Of a stretch of 64,000 bases of DNA, positions 11,597 through 20,844 are shown piece by piece (position 1 is the stretch's first letter; each line of letters begins with the position of its first letter). The notes under the pieces were generated by a model that had not been told where the DNA came from, did not search any database, and was given only the letters and a program-made list of their open reading frames with translations. The stretch is from Tomocerus qinae (lineage: Eukaryota > Arthropoda > Collembola > Entomobryomorpha > Tomoceridae). Both the position numbers and the translations under genes were made by a program. Location of the stretch: positions 57,164,001 to 57,228,000 of the forward strand of contig CM034546.1 in NCBI GenBank assembly GCA_020055645.1, read 5' to 3'.

Positions 11597-13560
11597 TTAT
11601 TTTAGGAGATATTGATTTAGTGAATTAGTCTTACAAAAGGCCAGAGAGATACTTAGGTTGTCTAAAATCTGTAGAAATCTATTGTCTATACATTGTTTCA
11701 TCGCCTCAATTAATTGTTCATTAAAGATTTTCCCCAAATTGTTAATATTTTTGTAGAATGGTAAAACTAGAAAGATTTTGTTACCCGTGTTAATTGCATT
11801 ATTAAATACCTCAGAAATACTAACATTATATTGGTTTAAAACCTCTGGTGTATGTAAATACAAATTAGTAATAAGCATTTTTTCTTAGGCCTTAAGATTT
11901 CGTATCTTGTTATTTTACTTAGCTTATCAATGCTATTTTCTATTAAACTATTTGGATAGCCTCTTGGTATGAATTTCTCAAGTTCATTTTTGATTTCAAT
12001 TTTTGCAGCGTCTTCATTTGATGTACATCTTATAATTCTGATACCAGCAGAGAATGGTAGGGATTGTTTTACATGAAAAGGGTGATTAGAAAGGTAGTGT
12101 AAGTATTGGTGCTTGCTCATAGGTTTTCTGAAAATGCTTGTACTTAGTTCATTATTATCATTTATATTTACAGTTAAATCTAGAAAATTCACAGTTTTGT
12201 CATTAACATTATAGGTAAAGGTTAAGAAATTATGTTTTAACATAGTATTAATGTAATTATTAACATCAATAATTTCTGTAACATCTAGGATCAAAAATAT
12301 GTCGTCAATAAAGCGTACATTAAATGCTACTTCAGGTTTGTTATGAAAGTTTGATTGTAGTTCCCTTGATACAGTTATATTAGCAATGACTACACTAGCA
12401 CTTGAACCCATTGGAATTCCTTTGTGTTGTTTATAATATAAATTATTGAATTCTACATAGCTATAATTTAAAGTCCAATTTAACAGTTTTTCCAATTGTT
12501 TAGTTGATAATGGTACATTATCATTTAACAAGTGCCTGTTTTCTTCATACGCTGCTAAACAGTGATGTTTACAAGTAATAATTGGTAAATTAGGATACAA
12601 AGATTCTATATCTGCTGTTACAAGTACATACTTTCGGTTGGGGTTTAATTTAACTTGATTTAACCGTAAAATGAAATGTGTTGTATCTATTATTACTTCT
12701 GGAAGTAGATTCATTACTGGTTGCAAAGTTATATCCACTAATTTGCTGTAATTTCTATTACCACATTTAACGTTACTACTTATTGGTCTAACAGGTGGGA
12801 ACGTTTTAAAATCTTTGTGTACTTTTGGTAAACCATGAAACATAGCAGGTTCATAGTTTGTGTCTATTAAATCTTTAACTTTTAATTCAGGTGGAAACTT
12901 GTAGCTTTTAATTTCATCAATCATTGATTCCATTTCATAAATAAAATGCGCTTTAGTTGAAGGCAGGTATACTTCTAAATTATTTAACTGTTTGAGGATT
13001 TCTTTATCATAATCAACCCTATCCATAATACAAATACCAGCGTTTTTATCCGCAGATTTTATAATAATATTTTTTTCCGATTGAATGTTTTTAAATGACT
13101 CCAAAAATTCTTTAGAAATTAATTTATTTGTTGTAGTATTAGCCTTTATTCTTTTCATAAAGTTGTCACATGAATCTTTTGGTTTATTAAAAATTAAGGG
13201 TTCTATAGAAGAGTGTACTTTGTTGTATCCAGTTTTACTTTTCTTAAAACTATGTACAAGCTTTTCAATATTATTTAATGAACATTTTGGTTTATTAAAA
13301 AAGTATACAAACCAAGCTATCTTTCTCATTCCTTCATTAAAACTCATAATCAAATTCTTAGGATTAGGCGAAAGAGTAAAACTGAATTTCATTCCTAAAT
13401 ATAACAACGTTTTTATCTCAAATGGTAGTGGAATTTTATCTCTGGTTAAATTGTGTACTGAATTTTGATTTTGCTTACTAATTACATCATTGTAAAGTTT
13501 ATAATATAAATTAATCCTTTTCCTATTAGGATATTGTCTTAATTTAAAAACCTTACACAT
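11597..13560 (-). pseudogene. PLE reverse transcriptase ORF2, unit D (one frameshift)
   Basis: ATG is at 13560. The frame is open for 574 codons to 11836, then a T6 run near 11877-11882 shifts it; the conserved C-terminal part continues in another frame to the stop at 11597. PLE marks in order (residues of the 574-codon frame): the DKG-type motif as ADKNAG near 170; RT motif A, DIESLYPN, near 317; motif B, GIPMGSSAS, near 381; motif C, FIDD, near 417; then FRKP and LHYLSNHP in the thumb near 477-495, diagnostic of PLEs. The C-terminus ends about 90 residues after the shift in a segment matching the linker that normally precedes the GIY-YIG nuclease. No GIY-YIG residues follow. The role is RNA-templated DNA synthesis. 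The shift may be an assembly error, because unit B has T7 and reads through. Confidence 0.85.
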
Positions 13561-13658
13561 GTTAATAAATTTACGACATTTTTCTTCTTCTTAGAGTTAG
13601 TGGTGATAATTATACTTAAATCTATATCGTTACAACTGTCTTCTCTAATGGCAATTTC

Positions 13659-15098
13659 CTAATTATTTTCATTATCCTTAGTCGTGGGAGTATTGATAAT
13701 TTTATTGTTATCATTAGTGATTAATTGTTTGTCTCTTAGATCATTATTACAATTTCTTTTATGGTCAACTCTGCTATGTCCCCTGAATCTATTATTAAAA
13801 TTCCTACCTGGGAAATTTTTACCTACATTGCCGTTGGTATTTCTAGAAAAGTGGATTTGTTTTGGTTTAAAGTTTCTGTTGAATTTTCTAAAATTACGTT
13901 TCTGGTTGTAATTATAATTTCCTCCATCCTGTCTATTAATTTCAGCGTATCTTGGACCTCCTTCTGAATTAACATTATCTTTTGTGAATAAATTAACATT
14001 ATCTGCTTTGTCTTTTGCTTTAGACAAAAATAGCTCATATTCTTTTTTGGTTTGTTCTCCTTCTAGAATTTCCAGTCCGTTTTGAATCCTATCAGTTATT
14101 TTTACTGCAAACCGATTAAAATTAAAATCTGGTACCTTGTGATTGGGATCTTTTCTCCAAAACGGCAAAATGTTTCTAACTCGACCTTCTTTTGTTTTCC
14201 AATCAATATTTTTTTCTTTAAAATTATTACCAAATTCCATCTTTGCTTTAAAATACCCAATAGCAAACAAATGACAATACATGTTCTCTCTATCTCTGTC
14301 TTGTAAGTCATTTGTGTGGGCAGAAATGTAATTCAGAATTTCATTATTGATTTTTAGTAGTAAAAATTCTTTTTGAAATCGATTGCCTCTAATAGCTGAT
14401 TTTTGGACTTGTAACACTAAAGCCTTTTTTAATTCACAAAATTCATTATGGGTAGTTAAAGGTAGTAAATTAAATTGAGGTATACGAAAATTATAAGTTG
14501 GGTTCACAAGTGTAACTGAGTTGTTTGTGGCATTTCTAACATTCTTTTGAAAATATTCAATTTGGAAGTATGACATAAAATTTGAAATGATAGGTTTAAA
14601 AATACTATCGGCTATTAATAGCTCCGGTATATTAGATAACATTTCATTCATGTCTTTTTCGTCTAATAAAACAGGCGGAAATTGAGGATATTTAAGCAGC
14701 ATTTCTACGTATTGTTTCACTAGCTCATCTGTGTCATAATATTCAATAATGTAATCATGTATACAACAAATGTTTTGCGGATCAATCTTACGTAACTTTT
14801 CCATAATAGATTTATGATCCATTTTCTGTTTCTTTTGAACAGCTTCTTCTTCCGGAGATCCCAAATGCCTTTTTCCTTTTGGAGTAGAAGTGAAAGTAGG
14901 TTGGCCGTTGCAGATTGGAATTTGTTTTTGATTATTTGGCATCATTGTCTCATTGAGCAGTGAAGGTGAAGGGGGTGTTTTATTAACTGGACTCTGTGTT
15001 TCCATTAACATTGACATTGACCGGCCAGACATCATTTGTGAGTTCGGTGAGTAGTGAAATCCATGTGATGAATTTTTTGGTGAAGGATTCTTAAACAT
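13659..15098 (-). CDS. PLE ORF1 protein, 479 aa (intact copy)
   Basis: The frame is uninterrupted from ATG at 15098 to TAG at 13661-13659. The first 80 residues are rich in Ser, Pro, Met, Asn and Gln and look disordered. The middle (about 95-370) is mostly alpha-helical in character with conserved hydrophobic spacing. The last 110 residues are very basic and Asn/Arg/Gly/Phe-rich, with repeated RNF, RGR and FNR-like groups, suggesting RNA binding. No zinc knuckle or enzymatic motif is visible. I infer an RNA-packaging ORF1 protein similar in role to those of other retroelements; the family is not recognised. The TAG stop is followed by 33 sense codons before the ORF2 ATG (see the junction entry). 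Confidence 0.8.
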   Translation of the reverse strand: MFKNPSPKNSSHGFHYSPNSQMMSGRSMSMLMETQSPVNKTPPSPSLLNETMMPNNQKQIPICNGQPTFTSTPKGKRHLGSPEEEAVQKKQKMDHKSIMEKLRKIDPQNICCIHDYIIEYYDTDELVKQYVEMLLKYPQFPPVLLDEKDMNEMLSNIPELLIADSIFKPIISNFMSYFQIEYFQKNVRNATNNSVTLVNPTYNFRIPQFNLLPLTTHNEFCELKKALVLQVQKSAIRGNRFQKEFLLLKINNEILNYISAHTNDLQDRDRENMYCHLFAIGYFKAKMEFGNNFKEKNIDWKTKEGRVRNILPFWRKDPNHKVPDFNFNRFAVKITDRIQNGLEILEGEQTKKEYELFLSKAKDKADNVNLFTKDNVNSEGGPRYAEINRQDGGNYNYNQKRNFRKFNRNFKPKQIHFSRNTNGNVGKNFPGRNFNNRFRGHSRVDHKRNCNNDLRDKQLITNDNNKIINTPTTKDNENN

Positions 15099-15242
15099 TT
15101 TTCAGAGATTCCGTTGAATGCAAAAGGTCGATTTAAGACAGCAGTTTGTAACGAACTTGGATGTTTTGATATGCAATAAATTTATCACAAGTTAATCGGC
15201 CCAAATCCAAAAAATGATTAAAAAATTTCTTCAATTCAAAAT

Positions 15243-15297
15243 CCAGTTTGGTAATAGGACAACATGTTTCGATTTAATCTTTGTCAAGTCCAACTGG
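15243..15297 (-). ncRNA. Hammerhead-ribozyme-like fold in the PLE 5' region (core non-consensus)
   Basis: Reading the minus strand: outer stem CCAGTT/AACTGG plus GG/CC; a three-pair hairpin GAT-TAA-ATC; then CGAAAC, a two-pair hairpin CA-TGT-TG, and GTC. This is the order stem I, stem II, GAAA, stem III, GTC cleavage triplet of a type I hammerhead, which PLEs are known to carry. The strand that should read CTGATGA instead reads CTTGACAAA, lacking the usual G8 and adding a base, so it may be inactive or coincidental. The same 55 bp is present at 11154-11208, 7059-7113 and 2965-3019. Confidence 0.35.
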
Positions 15298-15825
15298 AAT
15301 ACATTACATAAAAATACATTGTTCGTTTTAATTTTATGTTCAGTAATGTAATACTATACAAGGAATCACTTTGAAGTCTTTGACATTAAAATAATAATTA
15401 TATTATATAGTAATTAACTTTTACAGATAATATTGTAAGTTTGTATAAAATAATATAAAATAAATATAAAATAATATAAAATAAAATAATTGCCATTAGA
15501 GGAGACTTACCCAAATAACAGTGTTATGTATCTAAATTAGTACACTGTACATTGTGTTAAATTGTGTTAAATTTATAAATATAATTACAATTAATGAGAT
15601 TAATCATTCGCTCATTGTCAGCTGAAAGAGCGCGGTTCTCATGTTACTCTATTTTTGAACATTGGCGCAAATTCATTTTCCCCATTTATTTTAGGAGATA
15701 TTGATTTAGTGAATTAGTCTTTAGAATTAGCCTTAAGGCTTGGCTAAAAATTAATCCTAAAGTCATTGTATTTTATATATTTCATTTAGCCAACTCGACC
15801 AGGGTTTTCAAGTTTCATTAAAAGG

Positions 15826-16213
15826 TGTCAAATCCCAAGCCTTATTATTCATATGGTCAATTAGTTTTAGATTTCTGTCTGTATTCCTAGATCGTACGAT
15901 TTTTGGTGTCCTAGAACTCTAAAGATAGTGTGACTTTTTGATCTACTAAGATGTGAATGTATGACTTACAACCGACTTCCAGACTACATAATTAAATAAT
16001 TAGTCTCTGGAAGCCGGCAGGTATTTGAATGTATGAACCAGCGATTAACACTAAGCTGATTGTATGAATGCTAAGGTCAATGCAATATTATTTATACTGC
16101 TACCTACCTGTCATTTCAACTTACTTGCATTTTGCTCTTCCTTCACTCAACTTCTCTGTAAATAAAATTAGCTCTACAGCTTACACGTTTTCTCATCAGT
16201 CTCAATTTCCCCA
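15826..16213 (+). mobile_element. Candidate solo LTR related to the BEL/Pao element at 30648
   Basis: The stretch resembles, in the opposite orientation, the long terminal repeat at 30648-31348. Shared landmarks in order: gtcctagaactct, agatagtgtga, a block around tctctggaag, an AATAAA-containing segment, and the terminal tctcaatttcccca. It begins near tgtcaaatc, close to the other LTR's TGTGAAATC. Similarity is patchy, so it is an older and shorter relative. No matching target duplication was seen. Confidence 0.5.
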
Positions 16214-16764
16214 TACCGACACTTAGGCACACACATAAATTCACTAGATTTTTTACGAACATAAACCTTTAGTTTCCTAACATTTTTTTGAACTTTTGAG
16301 TTGTTAATACCAAGCTAGTAGCTAAAATTGACAAGGAATACACTTAAGTATATAGGTATTATGGTTATTTTTATATTATACCATATATAAAGCAATATTA
16401 AAAATTTCATATTATGTATCGGGCATTGGGTATAGTTTAGATTCATGACTGGCTGAAAATTTAGCCAGATTCCCCAAACAAATTTTTACATCCGAAACCC
16501 TTAATTTATTATACATTGACCATATTATAATTAATAATTCAGTGGCTAGGTGTTCTACAAGGGTATAAAAATCCCATTGTAGGTAACTCAGGAAAATAGT
16601 TATAGTTTAAGAAAACGACTTTTGGCTATTAGCCACTTAATGAGAGCGCGGGTTAAGAAATATTGTTGTATTTTTGTACTTACATAATTATTATTAAGAA
16701 AGGGAAAGTTTCCTTCCAGGGTTCACGTTTACTAAGAATTATGTTATTTATGTTTTAACCTTAC
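16214..16764. other. Intron 4 remnant of BTB1, no gene seen
   Basis: AT-rich sequence with blocks matching the exon 4-exon 5 introns of BTB5 and BTB6, such as the region around cattatgtatcgggca and gactggctgaa. Nothing else was recognised. Confidence 0.6.
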
Positions 16765-17675
16765 AGGACAAGATCCCTTTGTGAGCGTTGAAGGTTTTGT
16801 CTTGCGTCTGAATTGTAGCATCACTGAATAGTGAAGATATCAACAAATCTTTAAAATTCGTAATCAAGTCATTGTTTCTTCGATTTTTTTTATTTAGGGG
16901 ATCCAATCTCTCATTGGAGAATAATTTCTGCACAGGGGTAAGTTTAATACGAAATGAACAATAAATTTTAAGAGTATCGTCATCAAGGAAATGACTTTGT
17001 GGGTCTATTAAATCTTCCGTCTTTACAAATTTGGGCCAACCATAACCACCTGGGTCAGTGAATGTATATTTGGTTTCTGGACAAAGTAAACATATTTTAA
17101 TGCAATTAATAATCACATTTATAAACCACTACCGACAATTTCGCAATAATCAAAAATAAAAATGAACAATTCTGTTAAGTTACCTCTCCTGAGATCTTCA
17201 CCTGCAAGATTGAGAATACCAAGTTCAAAAGTTACAATAGTTGGTTTCATTCCTTTGATAAACTGAAAAAATATCGATAAGTATTCGCATTTTTCATCTG
17301 ATTCGTTTTTCTTCTCTGCAAACTTAGTGTAAACTAGAAGCTGCCTGTTAATTCTTGAATCACCAATTAGAAAAGACGGTTTCAATACTAAATATATTAT
17401 TCGAGCGATTTAGAAAGTTACCATTCATAATCAACCCCTTCTTCGGAAAGAGGGACGCTAAACAATGATTCGGTTTTTGAAGTTCTTGTCCGAACTTCAA
17501 ACTTTTGATATTCCCTGATGCTATAAAATGATTTTCATGGTTTTAATAATTCCATTTTACTAAAAATGAATAATATTAATAATAATGTCAAATTAAAATA
17601 TATTTATGTGTACCTCGGTTACGGCCAGATAATCGTACTTAGACGTGCCTTTTAAAACTTTTTAAGTAACACTCA
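16765..17675 (-). pseudogene. BTB1: MATH-BTB (SPOP-like) pseudogene, exons 1-4 only
   Basis: Exon equivalents are E1 17614-17675, E2 17422-17520, E3 17184-17344 and E4 16765-17076. E1 is 62 bp instead of 75 and reads M-S-V-T-stop. E2 is 99 bp instead of 125 because of two deletions (10 and 16 bp), neither a multiple of three. E3 and E4 keep open frames for the MATH end and the BTB start (LLISSLFSDATIQTQD). Exons 5-7 (rest of BTB, BACK-like) are absent to the right of the PLE array and would lie beyond it, so the array probably sits in intron 4. The gene is certainly non-coding as it stands. Confidence 0.85.
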
Positions 17676-18647
17676 TTTCACAAAATGGTAATTTTAAATT
17701 GAACAAAATACTATTAATTTTATTGAATTTTTTTGTTATCATTACATTTCAAATATTCAAATAAATATTCACTTGCGGCAGCGGCACATCTCTAACTACC
17801 TTGCTGATCTTTCTGTTTTTTATTGGAGTACAAAAATGAATCACGAAAACATTGACACTGACGGCTAACTGAATTTTTGTTGCTTTAGAGAGATATAGCT
17901 TTATGGCTTACCTGTTGATAAGGAAAAGGAAAAGAATGACGGGGTATTGTGTTAATTTTCTGTCTTCCCACATCAATTTATGACCTTGTAAATGAATTCA
18001 TCCAAACGGATGAATGAACCGATTCCGCTAACTTAGACTTTATTGAACACGAGTAATAATGGATAATTATAATCGACATACAATGATACAATCTATCACA
18101 TAACAACATTGTCCCTAAAAACTTAGAAATTATGCATAATGCTGGTGGGTAAATTGTGTGTTATTTAATGTGATCAGTGCTTTTATGGTACCCTTAAATA
18201 AATGCATTATAGGAACAAATTAGTATATTTTTAACTAACCTATTTATTTCCTAACTAGAATTAAATTCAATTGTGAACACAAATCTCTAATCGAGTATCG
18301 TAGCGTCTTGTCTGGTCTAATCATACAAAATAAAACATCAAACATACAAAATAATTAATTTGATTCTTGCGTGGTGCTCAAGCATAGCATAATAATAATA
18401 TTTTAGCACCATTCATAGAGTAACTAAATCAATGACATTGACAACATAAAACATATAATATCATAATCCAAATACAATTCTCAACAATACATGTAAAATA
18501 AGAAAATCACAATTTTTGGCACTGTTACAAAATTACAATGCAGAAAATAAATTGAAATCCATTTGAGCGATTTTTCTTGATGTGCGTCCGTAAATGATTG
18601 TTTAATTGACCTTTTTGGGTAAACAGCTTACCACATACAGTGCACTT
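17676..18647. other. Intergenic, BTB1 upstream region and ZNF-A 3' flank
   Basis: It holds the MATH-BTB upstream block (tattcactt near 17768 and tctttctg...ttggagtac near 17808-17835) seen before every copy. At 18560-18647 lie the in-frame remains of an eleventh zinc finger after the ZNF-A stop. No other gene was seen. Confidence 0.6.
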
Positions 18648-20419
18648 CTAAGGTTTTTCTCCACTATGAATACGTAAGTGGTAATTTAAATTACTTCGTT
18701 GGGTAAATGATTTTCCGCAAATGGTGCACTTATGAAGTTTTCCTCCACTGTGTATACGCGAATGAGTTCTTAAATAAGTTGGATTAGAAAATGATTTGAC
18801 ACACAAGTTACACTTATAAATCTTTTCTCTATTGTGTGTATGTATATGGTTGTCCAAGTTATAATTGTTGGCGAAGGATTTCTGACACAGATTACACTTG
18901 TAAGGTTTTTCTCCAGTGTGTACTCGAATAATATGTTTGATTAAACTGGTTTTTTGTGAAAATGATTGGTCACATGTGCTACATTTAAAAGGTTTTTCTC
19001 CATTATGAGCACGTATGTGAATGTATAAACTCCCTTTTTTAAAAAACAATTTATCACAAAAATTACACTTGAATGGTTTCTCTCTATTTCCATTGTGAAT
19101 ATTTAAGTGAAGAGTTAATTGCCTTTTGGTTGCAAACGTTTTTTCGCATTTGGTACATCCGTAAGGCTTTTCTTTATTGTGACATCGTATATGGTCGTTC
19201 AAGCTAGTTTTGTGAGAAAATGATTTCTGACACAAATTACACTTGTAAGGTTTTTCTCCACTGTGTACTCGCCTATGTCTTTTTAAATAGGTTGCCTGTG
19301 TGAAAGTTTTATCACAAACGGTGCACTTGTAAGGCCTTTCTCCATTATGAGTACGAATATGAATGTTTAAGGTATTTTTAAGAGAAAAGGTTATGTAACA
19401 CAAATTACACTTGTAGGGTTTCTCTCCAGTGTGCACACGTTTGTGAATTATTAAAAGACTTGGGAAAGGAAATGATTTATTACATTGGTCACATTCAAAA
19501 GATTTGATTATTTTACGAGGTTTTTGTTTTTCGGGGAACTGCTTGCTACAAGAATCACATTGAACTGATTTAACACTTTGGATTGTTTTTTTATGCAGAA
19601 CTTTTTGCCTTTTTAAAAACGGTTGTTGACATCGGATACAATTTTTAGTCATTTTCTCACTGCAGGCTTTTAAATCTCTAATCCCGTGGCTACTAAAACT
19701 CTTTTCGTTATCGCTGGCACTTTTGAAGTCATTTTCCTTTTCCAAATCACCTTTTTGTAAATTGTTTAATAAATTATTTCCACAGGATAATAATGTTTTG
19801 CAAAAGCTATATTGACCAGTGCTGGATCCATTACTGTCATCAAGACTTCTTATACATTTTCTTGCATTCTGGTTTTCCTTGTGTATAGTAGAGGAACTCT
19901 CGCAACGGATTATGTGTTTAGTGTCCTTGGCAAGGTCATCATTTTCCTTCGCTCTGAAATTGCAATTCAAATTTTTGAAAACCACACATCTGCAAGGTAA
20001 AAGAGTTTCTGGCTCTTAAAATGCATTTTATAATATTCTATACATTGCATCCCATTGATTATCTTCTCTCTATTAATTTTTATTACGTACTTATCGTTAC
20101 AATATCAAAAATCGTAAAAAATATATCTATAAGGACGATGTTTTAGTCTGTTTAAGTAATACCTTGTTTCAAAATTTGCTTCTTGCTATTCTAATAAGCA
20201 CAAAATGAGAAAAAAATTCAAAATGTGGGAGTACTGTATCTGAGAGTACGTTACCTGATCATAATACCATTTAAGAAAATTAATTCAGCTCTTGAAAACC
20301 AAAAACCTTTACCTTATAAGTTTCTGGTAATGTTTATCGAAATCCTGTTTACTTAGACGATCCAACTTAATTTCAAATGATTTAGCCACGAAAAATACGA
20401 CGGTTCCCTTCAGCTTCAT
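18648..20419 (-). CDS. ZNF-A: C2H2 zinc-finger protein, 2 exons, 482 aa
   Basis: Exon 1 is 20313-20419 (ATG at 20419, starting MKLKGTVVFF), with donor AG|GTAAAGG. Exon 2 is 18648-19989, with acceptor TTGCAG. The joined frame is 1449 nt and the exon 1 peptide is conserved in ZNF-B. A roughly 160-residue Ser/Asn/Lys-rich linker is followed by ten consecutive C2H2 fingers with TGEKPY-type linkers (for example HTGEKPYKC). Finger 7 has a H-x4-H spacing. The protein is probably a nuclear DNA-binding regulator; its target is unknown. The frame ends at TAG in the linker GEKP-stop, and an intact-looking eleventh finger follows in frame. Confidence 0.88.
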
Positions 20420-20436
20420 GTTTTCGAAAGCTGGTG

Positions 20437-20832
20437 TTAATTGGAGTTATTAAAAGAAAGTTTGTCGTTTAAACTCAGGATAGTTTTCATTTCAGTATTA
20501 AGAAAATCGAAGACTTTACGATCGACAAGAAAATTATTAAGTAACAGGTTGTGGTTGTTGTTGTTGTTGTCAAGCCCGCCTTTAAATTTAAACGATATTG
20601 TAATGTTGTTCCACTGCAATACAAAATACAACATGTAAGGTGCACCTGACTCTGCCTGGGGCAGTTGAGAATTAATGTTTTCAATAATGTGCCCCAACGC
20701 ATACTTCCATATACTAATTTTACTACATGAAGATATGCGTTGGGGTACATTATTGAAAACATTAATTTCAGGTGCATAATATTGTTCATTGTTCATAATA
20801 TCATCATACAGTGCATCCCGTATTGTAGACAT
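20437..20832 (-). CDS. Small ORF (131 aa) just upstream of ZNF-A, function unknown
   Basis: The frame opens at ATG 20832 (MSTIRDALYDD) and stops 17 nt before the ZNF-A ATG. It is Asn-rich with no recognised domain. A 92-bp palindromic insertion (20673-20764) lies inside it and keeps the frame. The duplicate upstream of ZNF-B is frame-broken. It could be a 5'UTR uORF, a real small protein, or a fortuitous frame. Confidence 0.3.
   Translation of the reverse strand: MSTIRDALYDDIMNNEQYYAPEINVFNNVPQRISSCSKISIWKYALGHIIENINSQLPQAESGAPYMLYFVLQWNNITISFKFKGGLDNNNNNHNLLLNNFLVDRKVFDFLNTEMKTILSLNDKLSFNNSN
20673..20764. mobile_element. 92-bp palindromic insertion (31-bp inverted arms)
   Basis: Positions 20673-20703 and 20734-20764 are reverse complements with one mismatch, separated by 30 bp. 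The paralogous sequence near 37260 (tgagaatttcaggtgc) lacks the whole block, so it is an insertion in this copy or a precise deletion in the other. It is compatible with a tiny MITE. Confidence 0.7.
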
Positions 20833-20844
20833 TACATTAGACAC

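Larger units (their letters stand above)
7538..11632 (-). mobile_element. PLE unit C (complete)
   Basis: A 4095-bp unit, near-identical to unit D. ORF1 is followed in frame (102 nt from TAG to ATG) by ORF2. It carries one visible substitution relative to the others (g at 10249, where they have a), plus homopolymer changes. Confidence 0.9.
1..15721 (-). mobile_element. Head-to-tail array of a Penelope-like retroelement (PLE)
   Basis: The same roughly 4.09-kb sequence repeats head to tail. The landmark tctaggatcaaaaatatg recurs at 1, 4096, 8189 and 12284. The right edge is sharp: identity to the unit ends at 15721, where the internal sequence goes on to the rest of ORF2 but the flank switches to unrelated DNA. 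The left edge lies outside the window. All coding is on the minus strand, so each unit reads 5'UTR, ORF1, ORF2 from right to left. Units differ almost only by homopolymer length, which implies very recent amplification or homogenisation. PLE identity rests on the ORF2 motifs (see the ORF2 entries). Known PLEs often form partial tandem copies (pseudo-LTRs), but an array of nearly four complete units is unusual. Confidence 0.93.
11633..15721 (-). mobile_element. PLE unit D (complete, at array edge)
   Basis: This unit is 4089 bp. It begins (minus sense) at 15721, inside what would be the last codons of the preceding unit's ORF2, followed by about 620 bp of 5' region, then ORF1 and ORF2. It has the only uninterrupted ORF1 of the four. 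The A-run just upstream of the ORF2 ATG (near 13571) is one base shorter than in the other units, which puts ORF1 and ORF2 in different frames here. Confidence 0.9.

Noticed and set aside
1..15721. CRISPR-like or satellite interpretation of the periodic left end
   Set aside because: The period is 4.09 kb with coding content and RT motifs; it is a retroelement array, not a CRISPR or simple satellite.
15700..15760. Telomeric TTAGG repeats at the array edge
   Set aside because: Only isolated ttag words occur (ttagaattag); there is no tandem telomere repeat in or beside the array.
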